This document shows, one piece after another, positions 13,515 to 26,870 of a stretch of 64,000 nt of DNA; positions within the stretch are counted from its first letter, which is position 1; every line of letters begins with the position of its first letter. A program made the position numbers and the translations under genes. Source of the stretch: Chromobotia macracanthus (taxonomy: Eukaryota; Chordata; Actinopteri; Cypriniformes; Botiidae); assembly GCA_036877525.1 (NCBI GenBank), contig JAZGTH010000005.1, positions 9,110,501 through 9,174,500 of the forward strand. The letters are read 5' to 3'. The notes beneath the pieces were generated by a model. That model was not told the DNA's origin, searched no databases, and saw only the letters and a program-made list of their open reading frames with translations.

Positions 13515-14553
13515 ATTAAGGCTGTCAATTTAAGGTGTTCATTAAGTTAATTAATTAAAAAAATCATAATCTATCAGGCCCACAGACCCTTGAGTAAATT
13601 TTTATTGAGAAATTTCCCAATCATCAATGCAATTACATAACCACAGAAATGTAAAGCATGTTAGCCCCGCCCCAGCTGCTATTACCGGCAATCACACTTA
13701 ATAGTAGGGTAGACAATTTTGGAGATGCCAGCAATAGCACCCTAGCTTTAAAACCATAATTTTCCATCCTCCGTTCAGAGCAATCTCCAAAGCCACGTCT
13801 CCTCCAAGTGTGCAAAAGAATGCAAATACATAGGTTAACAGACAAGTAGGACATCCAATCATTGCATTCGGATTGAATTCAATGACTGGACGAACATTTT
13901 ACTTCCACAGAAGATATATAAATACATTTAGACCACTTCACTTATAAATAATATAATGAACAGTATAATTAAATAATTATATTGTGATATAATTGTTCAT
14001 TTTAATATAATATTAATATACTTATATTAGTAATAGTTATATATTTATACCACTTAGTGATATAAATTCACATTCTTATCAGAATGTGAAGAGACTTTCA
14101 AACAGCATAACAAAAAAATGTTTCTAGAAAAGATCACCTACCCTGCCTTTAAGTCAATCACTGTACTGCTGTTCTGTTGTTTGCATGGCAATGAAAAAGT
14201 TACACAAAGGATACAACGTACACATTACAAAATCCTAAAATCCTTAGCCAAGAGGTGCAGCTGACCAACAGCTAAAAACCGTTTTGTCGCATAAAAACAT
14301 GCAAGAGTGTTTACAGTATTTTTTAGGACTCGACAGTGTGCTGAACCCGTTCCACCATCCTTCTCCACCATCTGCTCTGATTGGCTGGAGCATTTTATCG
14401 TTGTTGCTGCATTGTTTACGCTAACAGACTATGTGATGATGACAGCAAACATGCCTAAATTATCTTTGTTTGGGGCTATCCTTAGCAAATACTAGTATAT
14501 ATGTGATTAATTGCTTTTAACTTAATTAATCACCATATCAGGTAATTCATTTA
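13515..14553 (+). mobile_element. Probable non-autonomous DNA transposon carrying repeat C
   Basis: The left end reads AAGGCTGTCAATTTAAGG and then a TTAATTAATTAA-rich run. The right end (14500-14553) has a matching TTAATTGCTTTTAACTTAATTAATC run, giving loose inverted AT-rich termini. The interior contains repeat C (13825-14133), an AT-rich insert (about 13940-14050) with internal inverted repeats, and a segment at 14290-14500 with no recognisable coding domain. The termini are degenerate, so the exact ends and the superfamily are uncertain. Confidence 0.35.
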
Positions 14554-17253
14554 ATCACAATCTGCAGATATGGGGAGAAGCTGGCTAAACAGAAACAGGG
14601 GTCAAAGTTCAGACATCAGAGTCTATATTTACTACAGGGCCTCAATTTATTGGCTAGATTTAGTGAGCGAAGGACACTTGGGATAAAGGCAATGCCACTG
14701 AGGATATCTGGTAGGTCATTCACCATTTTGTGACATCAAACCAAAAACAGGCCTTTTATCAATGTACTGCAATGATATGTGTACAATTTGTAGGCTCTTT
14801 GAAAAACCTAAAGTAAGTTCATATCGCTCAATACAACAACGAACAACACAGACCCCAGAATGGATTAAAAAACACACGTTTTCTTCAGCAGAATCTGAAG
14901 GAGACATCACAAATAATGCTTTATGAAAAGAAAGACAGATAATACCTTAATACAGTTATTTTTAGGAGTGTCTATGCTGCATTATAACTGTTCAGATGTG
15001 ATTACTGTGCAGAACAGACACCTGGCTGTTTGTGTAGAGGATGATGCAGCAAATTAATTTTTTTCCCCGATATATTATCTGGCTAACTTCGAGCTTAGGT
15101 TACCAAAAGTTAACGCTAGTGATAGAACAATATTATATCTGTCAGGAAGATTAATCAGCCAATATCTGGTAACGGGCGCATCTGCTGATAACTGTACCCG
15201 CTTGACCGATGATAAAAGTCGTTCTAATGTCAGTTCCAATCTTTTCGTAAAATCTGTAAATGTGTACATTTAATGTTAGCAATTTTGTACCATCAGCCAC
15301 TTTTCTTTAGATCTTTATGACATCACTTTTTGCCGCTGAAAACCCACATCAGCCAATCAGCAGTCCTCTAAATTCTATCTGAGCTACTTCTAGCATGTTG
15401 TAAATCACAATAAGCAAACAAATGGCCAGGCAGAGGTCGGCGGTATGTTACGTGCTCGCCTGATTCTCCATCAGTCCAAGTGGCAGTTGAGTGGCTAGAA
15501 ACCTGATCAAACCTCTAGTTCCTCTTAACACACCCTTTTTCTGCACCAATCAGACTGATGTAGTAATTGCTGTTAGCAGCTGTGCTGGGAGAGTGTAAAG
15601 ACTGTGTTACAAGTTGAGTAAGCAAAGTGAATATTGTAGATTGTGTTGGTTGCTCTTTTTACAGCCTCCTCTCACAGCTTCTCTTTATTGCTACATTTAT
15701 TTTTCTTCCTTTGGTAATTCGGTCATGTAATTTGAGTGGATTTAAGGTTGGTTAACATTTTATTGGTTTCTCTCCTCACTTTGTTTTGGCCCTTCTAAAA
15801 AACCACAGCATGTGTTGTAAGAAATAACTTTGGCAGGCCTTAGAATTACTCCAGTGTTTGTATTTACTGTTTTTAAGGCCTTGATCGATATAGTCAAAGA
15901 TTGTCTAAAAGACAACTTGGAGGATGGACTGAGATTGTTCGATTTTATTATCTATTGTTTAAAACCCGATCAATCAACCCTATTTGGCAGATCGGGCTAT
16001 TTTCCATTCAAGCGTATTCTGAAGAGATTACGAGTAACAGCACCATGAATTCGGTACTTTTATACATAACACCTTTTGAAGTGAAAACTAAAGAAATGAT
16101 GTGAATTTCAGAAAGAATCTTGTTAAATGACTCATACTCGGGAAGCAGAAACAGGAACTTGTGTTCAGCCTGATCTGTGAACACTAAACTTCACTAAGAG
16201 CATCGCACAGCTTGCTCATTCTGTCTCTCTCTCGCTCAGTCTCTTTCAATTAAAAGCTTTATATTATGTGATGACCTTTTTGTGCATTCCTCTTTTAAAT
16301 TGCCGTTTCATTGCATCTTCCTTTCTAATTTAAAGGGAGGAAGACAGAAATGATGCTGCCAAGGGCAAAAAAGAAAAACAACAATGAGGGAGTGGGGCAG
16401 GACACCAGAGATGCTTTTAGTGTAACTACGCACCGAGCCGACTAATTAATGGTAAGCAACAGAGTTCACACACATCCACCCCCCATCTACACCTTCCCCA
16501 TTATGATTGTCAAGGGAAAGGGTAGTTATGTAACCAAATGAACAAGGTGGGATAAAATAAGGCTTAAAGAACAAAATTACACACTTTTTGCTAATAAAAA
16601 CACAATTCAACTAAGCAAACTATAGCTAAACAAACAAGCAAACAGTTTAACAAGTAATTGTAATGCTTAAAAATGTCATAATTGGGGTTAAAGAAATAAA
16701 ATCAATGAAATCAAAACTGCAGTTTGGTAGCTTTTATTCCATATTTCCAAGTTTTGAAGCCAGCTGCATACCAGTGTACCTGACACAATTACAAATAAAC
16801 ATTTAAATTTACAGTGTTTCTCTCAGGGGAGAAGAATCAAAAATAATGATGACTTCAAATAATGATCTTGCACTACACCAATTAAATGCCTTTTTAGAAT
16901 TAGAAAGTCCTTCCCCCGCTAACAAACAGACAGGAAAAGTTTAACAGAAAGATACAAGCAATTTTAAATGTCCCACAAAAACAGAAAACTGCAATCAAGC
17001 GATTTTGTGACAAAGCAACTGTTAAATTGAAAATTGAAAAACAGCTGAGACCGACAAATTGTAACATGCATATTGTTTGAAAGGTAATAAAAATGTACAA
17101 ATGAATAATGTGCTGTTGTAACACATTCAACCAAATTGGTTTTTCAACTCGCATTATCTTTCCTGTCCTTTACCAACCCATTTTGACTAACAGCTGACAA
17201 ATGATCGCTGTGTAAAGCATTTGGGTCTAATAAACCCAAAGGGATTGCTATTT

Positions 17254-17430
17254 CCCAGCTAACAATCTTAGATTACGGTGTTTTAACAATAACACTAACA
17301 ACTTAAGAACAACGCTTTTGATGTGATATATAATTTAACAGTGCTAACATTACTGCAAGAATGTTTTTTTAATAACTGAGAGAACTTCTAGAGTTAGCCA
17401 ACATTCTAAGAACGTTCTCTGTTAGCTGGT
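17254..17430 (-). mobile_element. MITE family A, copy 3 (internally deleted)
   Basis: Both ends are well preserved (CCCAGCTAACAATCTTAG on the left, CGTTCTCTGTTAGCTGG on the right), but the element is only about 177 bp against roughly 300-340 bp for the longer copies, so much of the centre has been lost. The right half retains TTACTGCAAGAATG, TAATAACTGAGAGAACTTC and GTTAGCCAACATTCTAAGAACG. Confidence 0.75.
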
Positions 17431-20400
17431 TTGTTGGTATTCCCCCTCATCAGTGCAGGAAGCTTATTTGAGTCAATCACCAGAGCCGCAACTGCAACGT
17501 GACTAATCCCTCTGCAGGAAAATGATGGCGATTGGTTAATGGCTAGTCGACAGATGTAGGTTTTTGACAAATGTAGGTTTTTGTTTGGCTGTTTCATAAG
17601 CCAAACCACAATGTGCTGGAGCCGTCGGAGCCACATATGAAATGACTGATCAACAGTTTGTTTTGTTGTCACATGCCATTTGCGTTACCACCATAATGCA
17701 CCAGAATACGACAAAGTCTTACTGCAGACGCTGTGAGCTTATGTTTAGTGTGCTGTCATGTTTTATTTTCCCTTTCTACTCAATAGTTTCCCCATCACTG
17801 TTAAGTCTCCTGTCTAATGATAAAATGCAATATATTTACCATAAACCATATCCACATATCTTCCTACCAAACCCTTCTTAAGATATCGTTCCACAAGCCC
17901 AGCAAAACTTTTGCGAATCCAACAATGTCCCTTTAAAACATGCATTGTAGCAGCCTGACTCGTGACTGTCCAACTGTGAGACAGAACGCAGCGGGTCAGA
18001 TGTTCTGACACCAGCCACTATTAATGGCATCCTCGCTTTGCACTATTAGTTTGATTCGGTCTGTTTATGAGAAAATGCTAATGCTCATACACACACTGTC
18101 CATGATTAACAAACTACTGTGTGGACTTCAGTTGTTTACTTCCCTTTTACCAATATATTGTTTCATTACTAAACACACTAAAGCAAGGAATAACAACTAT
18201 TGCCAATATTTAAATATTTTAATTTACATTTATTATATTGTACATATATTATTACATGTATTTATATAATTTTAAATAAGTCTACAGAACTCTTTGACTG
18301 GAACCTTGACTTCCTTGTTGGTACTACACAAAGAGTTCAAGCGAGAAAGGGAAAATATTACAATTCCATATACGTACATAACAGGGATATATATGAACAA
18401 TGCCTGAAACAATAAACCTGCCTGATCTTGTAGTCTGGGCCATTCCTCACGATCAGGTATTCACCTTTTCTCATGTGTCAGCTCTTTGTTGCATTACCCA
18501 TCCTTCCAAACATAGCTTTCATTCTGCTTTCAACACCTCTCCATCAGTCTTATGCAGAGGTAGAAGACTGGCTGTTATCAAGATGGAGGCCTGCAGTGCT
18601 GATACAGTATAAGGTTGGGGCTACGGGCCATGACAGATCAAGTGTCATGGGTGTGTCGCATGAATGTGAAAGATAAAACAACAAATAACATCTCATGTTG
18701 TTATTTTAAATGCACTTGCCCTCCTTGTATCTCATTAGCTTCTTATCACGGAATGTGATTCAGTAATTTAAATAATTACAGAGGCTCTGCATAAATCTTA
18801 CTTATCTGCTTCTATCTCAAACAAGGGCTAATCAGGACAATAGCTAAGAATATCAACACAAATAATGGAAATAAGCCAAGATAGGTCATGCTTTGAAAAA
18901 CTCATTTGAGGCGAATTCAGTAAACACTTACAAAAACGTACATCTAGGATCCTGTGTAGCTAATCCATGGTCATTCTTTTTAGTGCAAACACGGCTTCTT
19001 TCTATGTAAATTAGCCTCATTATAGATGTGCTCTCTTCACAAAACTCAGCTCTGTTTTCCTGGCACAATTAACGTTGTGCTATTACTGCCCGTGGAAAGC
19101 AGATGGTGAACAGAATTTTGTTTGTGTACATTTTCTATTGATCACAACAAGAGTTCATCAAATGACAATCAAATGATGAAGAAGAGCGATATAACTGTGC
19201 GCTTTCAGCATTTTAAAGTGCCGATTCAGGTGTCTGGATCAAAGGAGTGATGTTGCACAGTCCCAGCAGAGCAATCTGCTGCATCCTCCGCAGCTTAGCT
19301 CTCAGAACAGAGACACAGTTTGGGAATTTAGAACAGGATTTGTGTGTGCATTTGTGCCATTACCTGATATGCATAATTTCTTAAGTGAATCGGTCTCTAA
19401 GACAACACAGCACATGCAAAACCGCAATTCATTCTTAGTGTTTTGAAATCGCCTTTGTGTTTCTGTTGTTCAAAGTCATTTTTCAGTCATTGCAAATATA
19501 CTTAATCAGGACAACATTCTTTATTGCACTGATGATAATCCAGAGACCTCATCCAACATGATTCCCCTAAGCTGTCTGGTGCACGGCTGTTTAAACACAA
19601 ATACAGACTCATTGTGAATGCATGTCCTCACATCCATACAGTATCTCCCCAACACATGACCACGTGCAAGGGGACCTTGCGTCTGTGTTCCCCTGTAGTG
19701 GCAGTCTGATCCGCTGGCAAACATGATGAAAGGAGACTGACAAAGCACTGGACCAGCCAGAGGACAGCTGACGGCCAGCCACCGTCCCCAGCCTCAACCC
19801 CTCCCGCCTGTCTGTCGCCCTTGTGCGTGGGTCTGAGGTGATCCATCATTCCGGTCCTGCCATGTTTCTGAAGCACAGCTTGAAGGACGAAGGAAGATGC
19901 CATAGGTAAGAATCCCGCGGGGAGAGAAAGGGACTTTGAAAAAGGTTCAGAGGGTTTCGAATCTATCGGATCTACCTAGCCTCTGCGGAGACAGCTGCTC
20001 AGTGAAGCGAACACTTTGAGGTGAGTACAAAGACTCTAATCTGTGGAGATGCTTGGCCTGGTACAAAGGTAGATGCGGTGGAGCCCACTGAAAAGAATTC
20101 ATGAAAAATATTTGGCCTTGACAAAGGCGCAGATTAAAAGATTTCTCAAGAATGTTTGGGGGACATCCAAACATTTTTTTAATCATGGGGGAAGATTGAA
20201 TTTGGTTTACAAACAGCTGCCTTGTGAGGACAGACTACAGGGGAAAAAGACTACTAGTATTACAGCATGTGCAGACATAATTTATGAGTCTGTGTGTTGT
20301 TGTATTTTTGTACATTTGCATGCAGAAGCATTATGCCAAGTAGATTTTTAACAGATTTTAACAGAAGTCTTTATATCTTCAGTCCAATTTGCAGTTCACT

Positions 20401-23400
20401 TGCCTTAAACTGACAAATAATTTACTAAAACATGTATGCGATATGTGCATTACAACATTATATTATAAAAACATAATTCAGGATTTGAATCCATTTCCCT
20501 ATAGATAAAAACTACACCACTCAACCCTCACATATCTTGCTTACACGGTGATATATCTTGCCAAATTTACACATTTGGCCAGGTCTGCCACACACCCGTC
20601 TGTATGCCCTCTAAACATACATTTGCCTGCTCTGTGGGTTAAAGGCAGCCTTCATGCCCCCAGTTTGGGCATTCTTGTGTGTTCTCTGCACTGTCTGCCC
20701 ATATTAATCTTTTGTTAGAAGGAAAACACTGCTCTGCTACATGCACACACCCTCCTTCCTTCCCAACATTCCCAATAACCCAAGACCCAGAGACCATTGA
20801 AGCAGGAGGATAGAACCCAACCCCAAAATATTTCCCAGGATCCGCAGAGAGCCAGCCACCCGAGACTCTCAATCAGGAGGTGAATCCCAGCCACTTAAAG
20901 GGTGTTCGGAGCCCTGCCTCCAGGGGTGAGGAGAGGAAATGGCTCAGCAGAGTGCAAAAAGAACTTGCACCACACGCAAGCACATGTATTAAGGGTGCTT
21001 TTAACAGTAGACTTTTTGGTGTAGACCCAAGTCCACGTGACGTCCCATGTGTTTGGTTGGGTTGGTGGGTGTGAAAGTGGTTTGCCAAACTTGGATACAC
21101 ACCAGTGAACCGCACCTGAGTGTGCTTGAAAAGGTGAAGTATATTTTTAAAGGCTGTAGCCATAACAGCAGGCAGATGAACAAAGCAATGCAGCTACAGT
21201 GGTAAACAGCTGCTGCCAGTATTATTGGTTGTACCCATGTTAATCACAGACATACTGCAGTTTAGACTCAAAAATACAATAAGAAAAACACCTGTGTTCG
21301 AGGAAAGAGGAGGGTGGATTCGAACCGGAGGCCAAGCAATTGTACTTTGTGTGAAAATACATATACACACATGCAACCACTCGCACACAAGGATTTTGAT
21401 AAAGGCAGACAAAACAAGTCCTAAATACACAAGACACTCTCAAACAGATATCATGTCCAAACAACAACATAGACAAATTGGCAAAATATTTGCCAATGTC
21501 CATATTTTGATGCAGCTTTCAATTATAGACAAACTATTGTCAATACAGATATCGGTCTGTCAATAAAAGGAGAATCGGAGCTGCTAGTCAGGAAAGCACA
21601 GCTCACCATCAGCCATATTCACAGCTCTCCATCAAACAACTTGAGATCACTGGAGGCTTTTCACCCCCTCTCCTCTCGCACTGCAGATGGCTGCAGGAAG
21701 AAACTATTGATTCAGGCATTACAGCGAGACTTATGCAAACATCAGACCCACGCATTAATGAGCAAGTTGGAGCAAAGACAGACAGAGTTACCATGTTTAA
21801 AAAACTGTTTATGAGAGAAAGAGGGGGGGATTTTGTCCTCACAGAGGGATCCAGTCTGCAAAAACAGTCCCTACAAGCCCTTGGCTATTTACGTCACTGT
21901 TTGGCTTGTGCATTTTTCTCTTTTTTGCTTTTTGGGTAGCTAAACCCCATGCAGGAGACACTATTCTGAGAGCGTGATAGAGAAACAGCAACATCATGGC
22001 TGGAAATGCAGCTCTATCTATGTGACACATAATCTTCTCTGTTGACAGACCAGACAAAGCACAAAGACTCCAGACTCATAGACGTCTTATTGAAAGGTTC
22101 ATACATTTTAAAAACAGATGGAACAGAACAAAGACTGAAGAAATGATTTGTCACACTGCTTCTATACAATTTTGCAGCTCCTCCCATAATTCCCTCTAAC
22201 AATCCGCTATATGGCATTATGTCTCTGATCTGTGTTATTAATTGAAAGACTACAATAAATGGAGGAGAATAAGCCTGTCCAAAGAAATTTAGAAGTATGT
22301 AATTTCAGCACTAAAAGCAGCCCCAAAACTGAGAACTGCAAAAACCCTGACATCTTCCATTGTTTGGAAAAACAGATGGTCTTGCCAAACTTGTCAATGT
22401 TATAGCCAAAACCGCATGAAATGGCTGTATTGGGAACTTGAACCAAAGCATAAATATCACTCCATCCAGATGCAGCACTCATGATATACAGCAGTGTTCG
22501 GTCATGTAGTGCTGTGAGTAAATAGGTTGAGCACAGCTCAGTGGAGAGGGGCATATACCCATGTGGTGATGCTATCACGCACACCGATATGACAGTAGGA
22601 AAAACTAACTTGTCTCGGCTATGACTGAATTACACAAAAAACAGGCTTGTATAACCACCGTGCCACTGAGTCGACATACGTGCCACTGAGAAGCTGAAAT
22701 CGTGCCCAGCGAAGAGAGATTTCCCCTTGCCCTGCCGTCCTAGAGGTCACATAAATCCCTACCGCACGAAATTACCCCTCACCCTCCCCAAACTATGCAG
22801 GCATTCGTCACTCTCGCCTAATTTAACCATCGACTGTTAGAAATAACACTGCAGAACTGGAGGGGAAGATACAGCCTGCTGAAGGCGGAGAGATCATTGA
22901 GAGTGAATATTCTGTCCTCTACTCATCCCCCTGTGGCATCGATGGCTCCCCAGTGAGGAATAAAAAGCCCTCATGAGCAACAAACTGCAGACAGAGGAAG
23001 GAGGGACAGACTGAGATGTGGCACACCGCATCAGACCACCGGTAGTCTCACTACTACACGAGCAATCATCTAGGGCTGCCGTTTCTCTGCTGTGAGTTAC
23101 ACCACACTCAAAATGGCGAGTGACGGACTGGGCGATTAATCTTTTTAACTGAAACCGATTGTTCATACACAGTAATAGCAGAAGAACTTATCAGGCTGCC
23201 CAGAATTACTACGATGACACTGTGTGCATCTAATCTGACGAGAAGGTTAAATGGGCTATATAAATTTCAAACCAATTCATTATTATCGTTCATGGGGCCG
23301 TCTCTGTTGGCAGAGATGGGTCTTCAAGTGGGGAGAAAACAACATGTTGTGACACTGGATGAGGACTGCAAGAATGTGTGAAGGGATTCAGCAGTGTGGA

Positions 23401-24552
23401 AGGGGTGGGGTGAAGCCATGGCATATGTGATAACATGTCATTATAACTAAACATGTAGAACTTTTAACTAATGCAAGCCCTACGTGTAGCTTTACTCTGT
23501 GTAAAAACATCATCAAAACAACATTTACCTTACTTACCTTCTTACTGTACAATAAACCAGTGGTCTGGTCATGCTGTTTCAAACTTAAAACATGTTTTTG
23601 TAATGTGTTATATAAAATGCATATTACCTTGCTCATCTTGTTAAATAAATGTTGCTTGCTGACATCACTCAGAATGTGCGGGCTATTGGATACTGTCCAC
23701 CAATTGCCAAATAGCTATTTTTTGGCAAACTCTCATTTGTTAATTCTGGCACGCAAGAAAAACATCGCATTACAGAAGTGAAATTAAAGGAGTAAAACTA
23801 ATACTTTGAGGGCAATTGAGGATGCTGTCTAGTTACAGAAATACATTTCCTTTGTACCAAACTTCAGCTGTCAGTGAGCACAAATGTCTACAAAGAACAG
23901 GTCCACTGCTTGGATTGCTGCTCTACATCACAAAAGAGTAGATAAGAAGAAAATACAGAACACTGTATTCTGTGGTTAGAGCACAGCATTGAAGATTACG
24001 TGAATAAAATAGCAAGTGAAGCAAAAGAACTGGGCATAATATAACACAAGTTGGAGAAACCCGACATCCAGGCAGAAATGTGGATCAGAGAAGAGCTATG
24101 CCCCCCCCACTCCCCTCTGACCCTGTGGCCAAACAACTAAGCATGATGGGAAGTGAAAAAATATGTTGGAGAAGCACACTGCCCTTAATGTGACATCATT
24201 ACATCTGCAAGAACATGGACCATGCTTCCCTAAATAACACCAATATTGGTGCATCTTGCACCCAAACACCCCACGCCCACTGCTGCATTCTGGCCCACAG
24301 GCCTAAACATACACCACGCCTGAGTAAGACAATTGGTACCGAACTAACTTTGAAAGACCTAGTCTTCGAAATCCAAACACAAATTATGCAATGCATTGTG
24401 GGAGGGGATCATACACAAATACCATACAACATGTCACTCAGCACACAACGTTCACTTAGCTGGATGAGGACATGCAAGTCCTGTCACAGGATAGGGGGCG
24501 CTATTTATTGCTTCTACTTAGTTCATGACTTGCAGCAGGTGCAACTCTTATT

Positions 24553-25100
24553 ATTTTAAAGATCATCATTTACTCACCCCTATGCCATCTCTGGTATATA
24601 TGACTTTCCTTCTTCAGCTGAACGCAAACTATGAAGTGAATATGACCCAAAATAAGGACGCAGACTCCCGATTGTATGGACTTATTAACGGCAGTGGAGT
24701 CAAAAATCCTACAATCGGTTTGTGGTTGTGTGTGGTCGGTATACGTCGGTTCACATACACAGGAACCTTTAACATTTTCTTTAAAAGTTGTTTTGGACTG
24801 TTTGGACGAGCCTTTCCTTCATGTTTATTCCTTTGCGCTTCCGTCGGTTCTTCACCATACGCGCTTACGTCACGCGCGGCAGCGGGCGGGAAGCCATTTT
24901 TATGGACTTAAATACAGGTATACATTTTTGAACGCAAAAATATCATTTCGCTTCATAATTGTTTCATGAATTATGATGGATGCGCTTATTGGAGTCACAT
25001 TATAAAGGCAAAGAAAGACGGCATATTTTGTTTTATAAATATCTTCGTTTGAGTTCTGCTGACGTCATATACACGTAGATGGCGGTGAGTTGATATGAGA
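24553..25100 (+). repeat. Possible interspersed repeat, CpG-rich in the middle
   Basis: It opens with ATCATCATTTACTCACCCCTATG, which I recognise as similar to a start sequence common in fish interspersed repeats. Around 24830-24900 it becomes GC- and CpG-rich (CGCGCTTACGTCACGCGCGGC), unlike the surrounding intron. A palindromic TGACGTCA lies at 25060-25067. Only one copy is in the window, so neither the repeat identity nor the boundaries can be confirmed; a CpG-rich regulatory element 150 bp from gria4 exon 2 is the alternative. Confidence 0.3.
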
Positions 25101-25249
25101 AAATTCCTTTACATTGGCAGCTATTCATATTGGTCATGTTGGCACTTTCCAGTGCAATGTCCCCTACTTATCTTTCTGCTCCCTGTTTCTTTGGCTAATT
25201 AAACAGCATTAACGTAAATGGCCGATAAACAGCCCCACGCTAAACTCAC

Positions 25250-26338
25250 AAGCATTGGTCACGGCGAAGCTGTTGGCCGTCTCAATGTTGTCCACATGGG
25301 GCACCAGGTTGAAGGGGGCCTCGGATGCATTAGGGCTTGTGTTGTGAAGAAAAATAGCCAACCGAAAGGCAGTGTACTCCTGATCTGTGTTCCTGATGAA
25401 CAGCCCGCCTGCAGGAAAGAGTGAGAGACCCAGAAAAGGAAATGGAGAGAGCAGAAAGAGAGAGAGAGAGAAATAACATTTTGCACCAAAGACGCCAAAT
25501 AGAAAAAAAAACAGCTGTGTGACTGAATAGACGTATTTAAGAAAACTGGATATGGGGGTTACCAAATCATAAGTTAAATAAACAATACACTGAATAATAT
25601 CGAAATTGAAGCATCATGCCAGGGCATTTCATACATGGCATTTCTCTAAATGCTATGACTGATGAGATTATTTTTTTAATCCAGTGAACTTTACATATAT
25701 CCAGTCAAATGATAAAATAAGTGGATAAAGAATGAATCTCACAGCTACTGACACAGCGCTTGATGCAGTATTGGAATAAATTAAGGCACTTTCCTTCAGG
25801 CAGAGCGCAAAGGGATGAATGGGTACCGGAGTCACTTCGCGATTGTGTGGCTGTATGATTTAGATTTCATGACACATGCATTTATAAAGAATAAACTTTA
25901 ATCGCATTTGTGACTTCCCTCGGAATTATTAACAACAACATCTTAATAACAACATCGCGTTGGTGCCTTGAAAGGCACTGCAGTGGTGCCGTAACTGTAA
26001 CCAAACCGCGGCGCATCGATCCAAGTGACGGCTAAAAACAAACAAAAAGTGTCGAACAAACTATTTCCACCACAAATGTCCTTTGCCGTGAAATAAAACC
26101 CGACTCCCGACCGCGTTATTTGCGCACTGATGTTTCGTACTTGACCTCTATGCGGCCAGTCGTATTTTGTCATTCATTTGACACTGGGGGAGACGCGTTT
26201 GAGCCATTTAACGCGAAGCTTGTGCCATTGTGCAGCATCGCCGTACTTACCGATTTGAACGCTGCTCGGAAAAGCACCCATAGTGAGTCCCCAAACGCAA
26301 GAGAATAGCAGTAAAAGCTGATTACAAGAAATCCTCAT
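25250..26338 (-). CDS. gria4: AMPA-type glutamate receptor subunit 4, coding exons 1-2 (5' partial)
   Basis: This is the start of a ligand-gated, postsynaptic glutamate cation channel subunit. Exon 1 is 26338..26251 (88 nt): the ATG opens a 20-odd residue hydrophobic signal peptide (MRISCNQLLLLFSCVWGL) followed by GAFPSSVQIG, and it ends in the donor G|gtaagt. Exon 2 is 25408..25250 (159 nt): it follows the acceptor tttcctgcag, restores the split glycine codon, and encodes GLFIRNTDQEYTAFRLAIF through ANSFAVTNA before the donor T|gtgagt. Together they give the first 82 codons, i.e. the signal peptide and the beginning of the amino-terminal (LIVBP-like) domain, with two NxS/T sites (NTS, NAS). 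The motifs IRNTDQEYTAF and HNTSPNASEAPF are the GRIA4 version as I recall the family; GRIA1, 2 and 3 differ here. Teleosts carry gria4a and gria4b, and I cannot tell which this is. Exon 3 and everything downstream lie off the left edge of the window. Confidence 0.93.
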
Positions 26339-26372
26339 TTTGTTAGTTAACAATTGTGAGAGACATTGAGGA

Positions 26373-26380
26373 TGACGTCA
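26373..26380. promoter_or_regulatory. Perfect palindromic CRE-like site
   Basis: TGACGTCA, the full-length CREB/ATF consensus, lies 35 bp upstream of the gria4 start codon. That probably places it in the 5' UTR or core promoter. The sequence match is exact; activity is inferred. Confidence 0.5.
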
Positions 26381-26810
26381 GTTGGGTAAAGCGCAGAAAG
26401 GAGAAAAGATGTTAAAAATCCATCTTGTCGGGCTTTTCACCCCTGCAGTGGCACGAACCCTGGTGCGACTCCGTCCGGCAGTAGATGGTCCACATGCAAG
26501 ATGGGGGGAGCGCGACAGCGGTGGGCTGTGTCTACAAATGCATGCACACTCGTCACACATGCGCCTTTTCTCTACCATCAAACGCACTGGCTCCGTTTCG
26601 TGTGCCCTTTTTGGTCTAATGCCTCATTTTAAGCAAGTGCACTGCATTGGCCGAGTGAAATCACATTTATAACGAGACCACCCTTCCTCTTGGACTATCT
26701 CAACCATACGAAAGCTAAGTTCGACTAGTGGCTTTTGAAATGGGAAAGTCATGATGCGTTATGATACATGATACGTTCACCCATAAACATGACAACCAAC
26801 ATTAGTAATA

Positions 26811-26816
<6 letters not shown>

Positions 26817-26869
<53 letters not shown>
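26817..26869. repeat. (AT)n microsatellite
   Basis: About 26 uninterrupted AT units, roughly 480 bp upstream of the gria4 start codon. Confidence 0.97.

Positions 26870-26870
<1 letters not shown>

Larger units (their letters stand above)
1..25249 (-). other. gria4 intron 2 (5' portion), no coding exon recognised
   Basis: Reading the minus strand downstream of gria4 exon 2, I find no further AMPA-receptor exon: there is no match to the expected exon 3 motifs around YSRGVFAIFG or YEWNCFVFLYD. A very long second intron is usual for AMPA receptor genes. The stretch holds three copies of a CCCAGCTAACA-ended MITE, a Tc1-like MITE at 3.95 kb, two further dispersed repeat families, small CA/GT runs (for example 1872-1893 and 8586-8600), and long single-copy-looking sequence. 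All ORFs in it are short and lack recognisable domains. Confidence 0.7.

Noticed and set aside
21313..21333. Box-B-like GGATTCGAACCGGAGG
   Set aside because: No matching box A or tRNA fold nearby.
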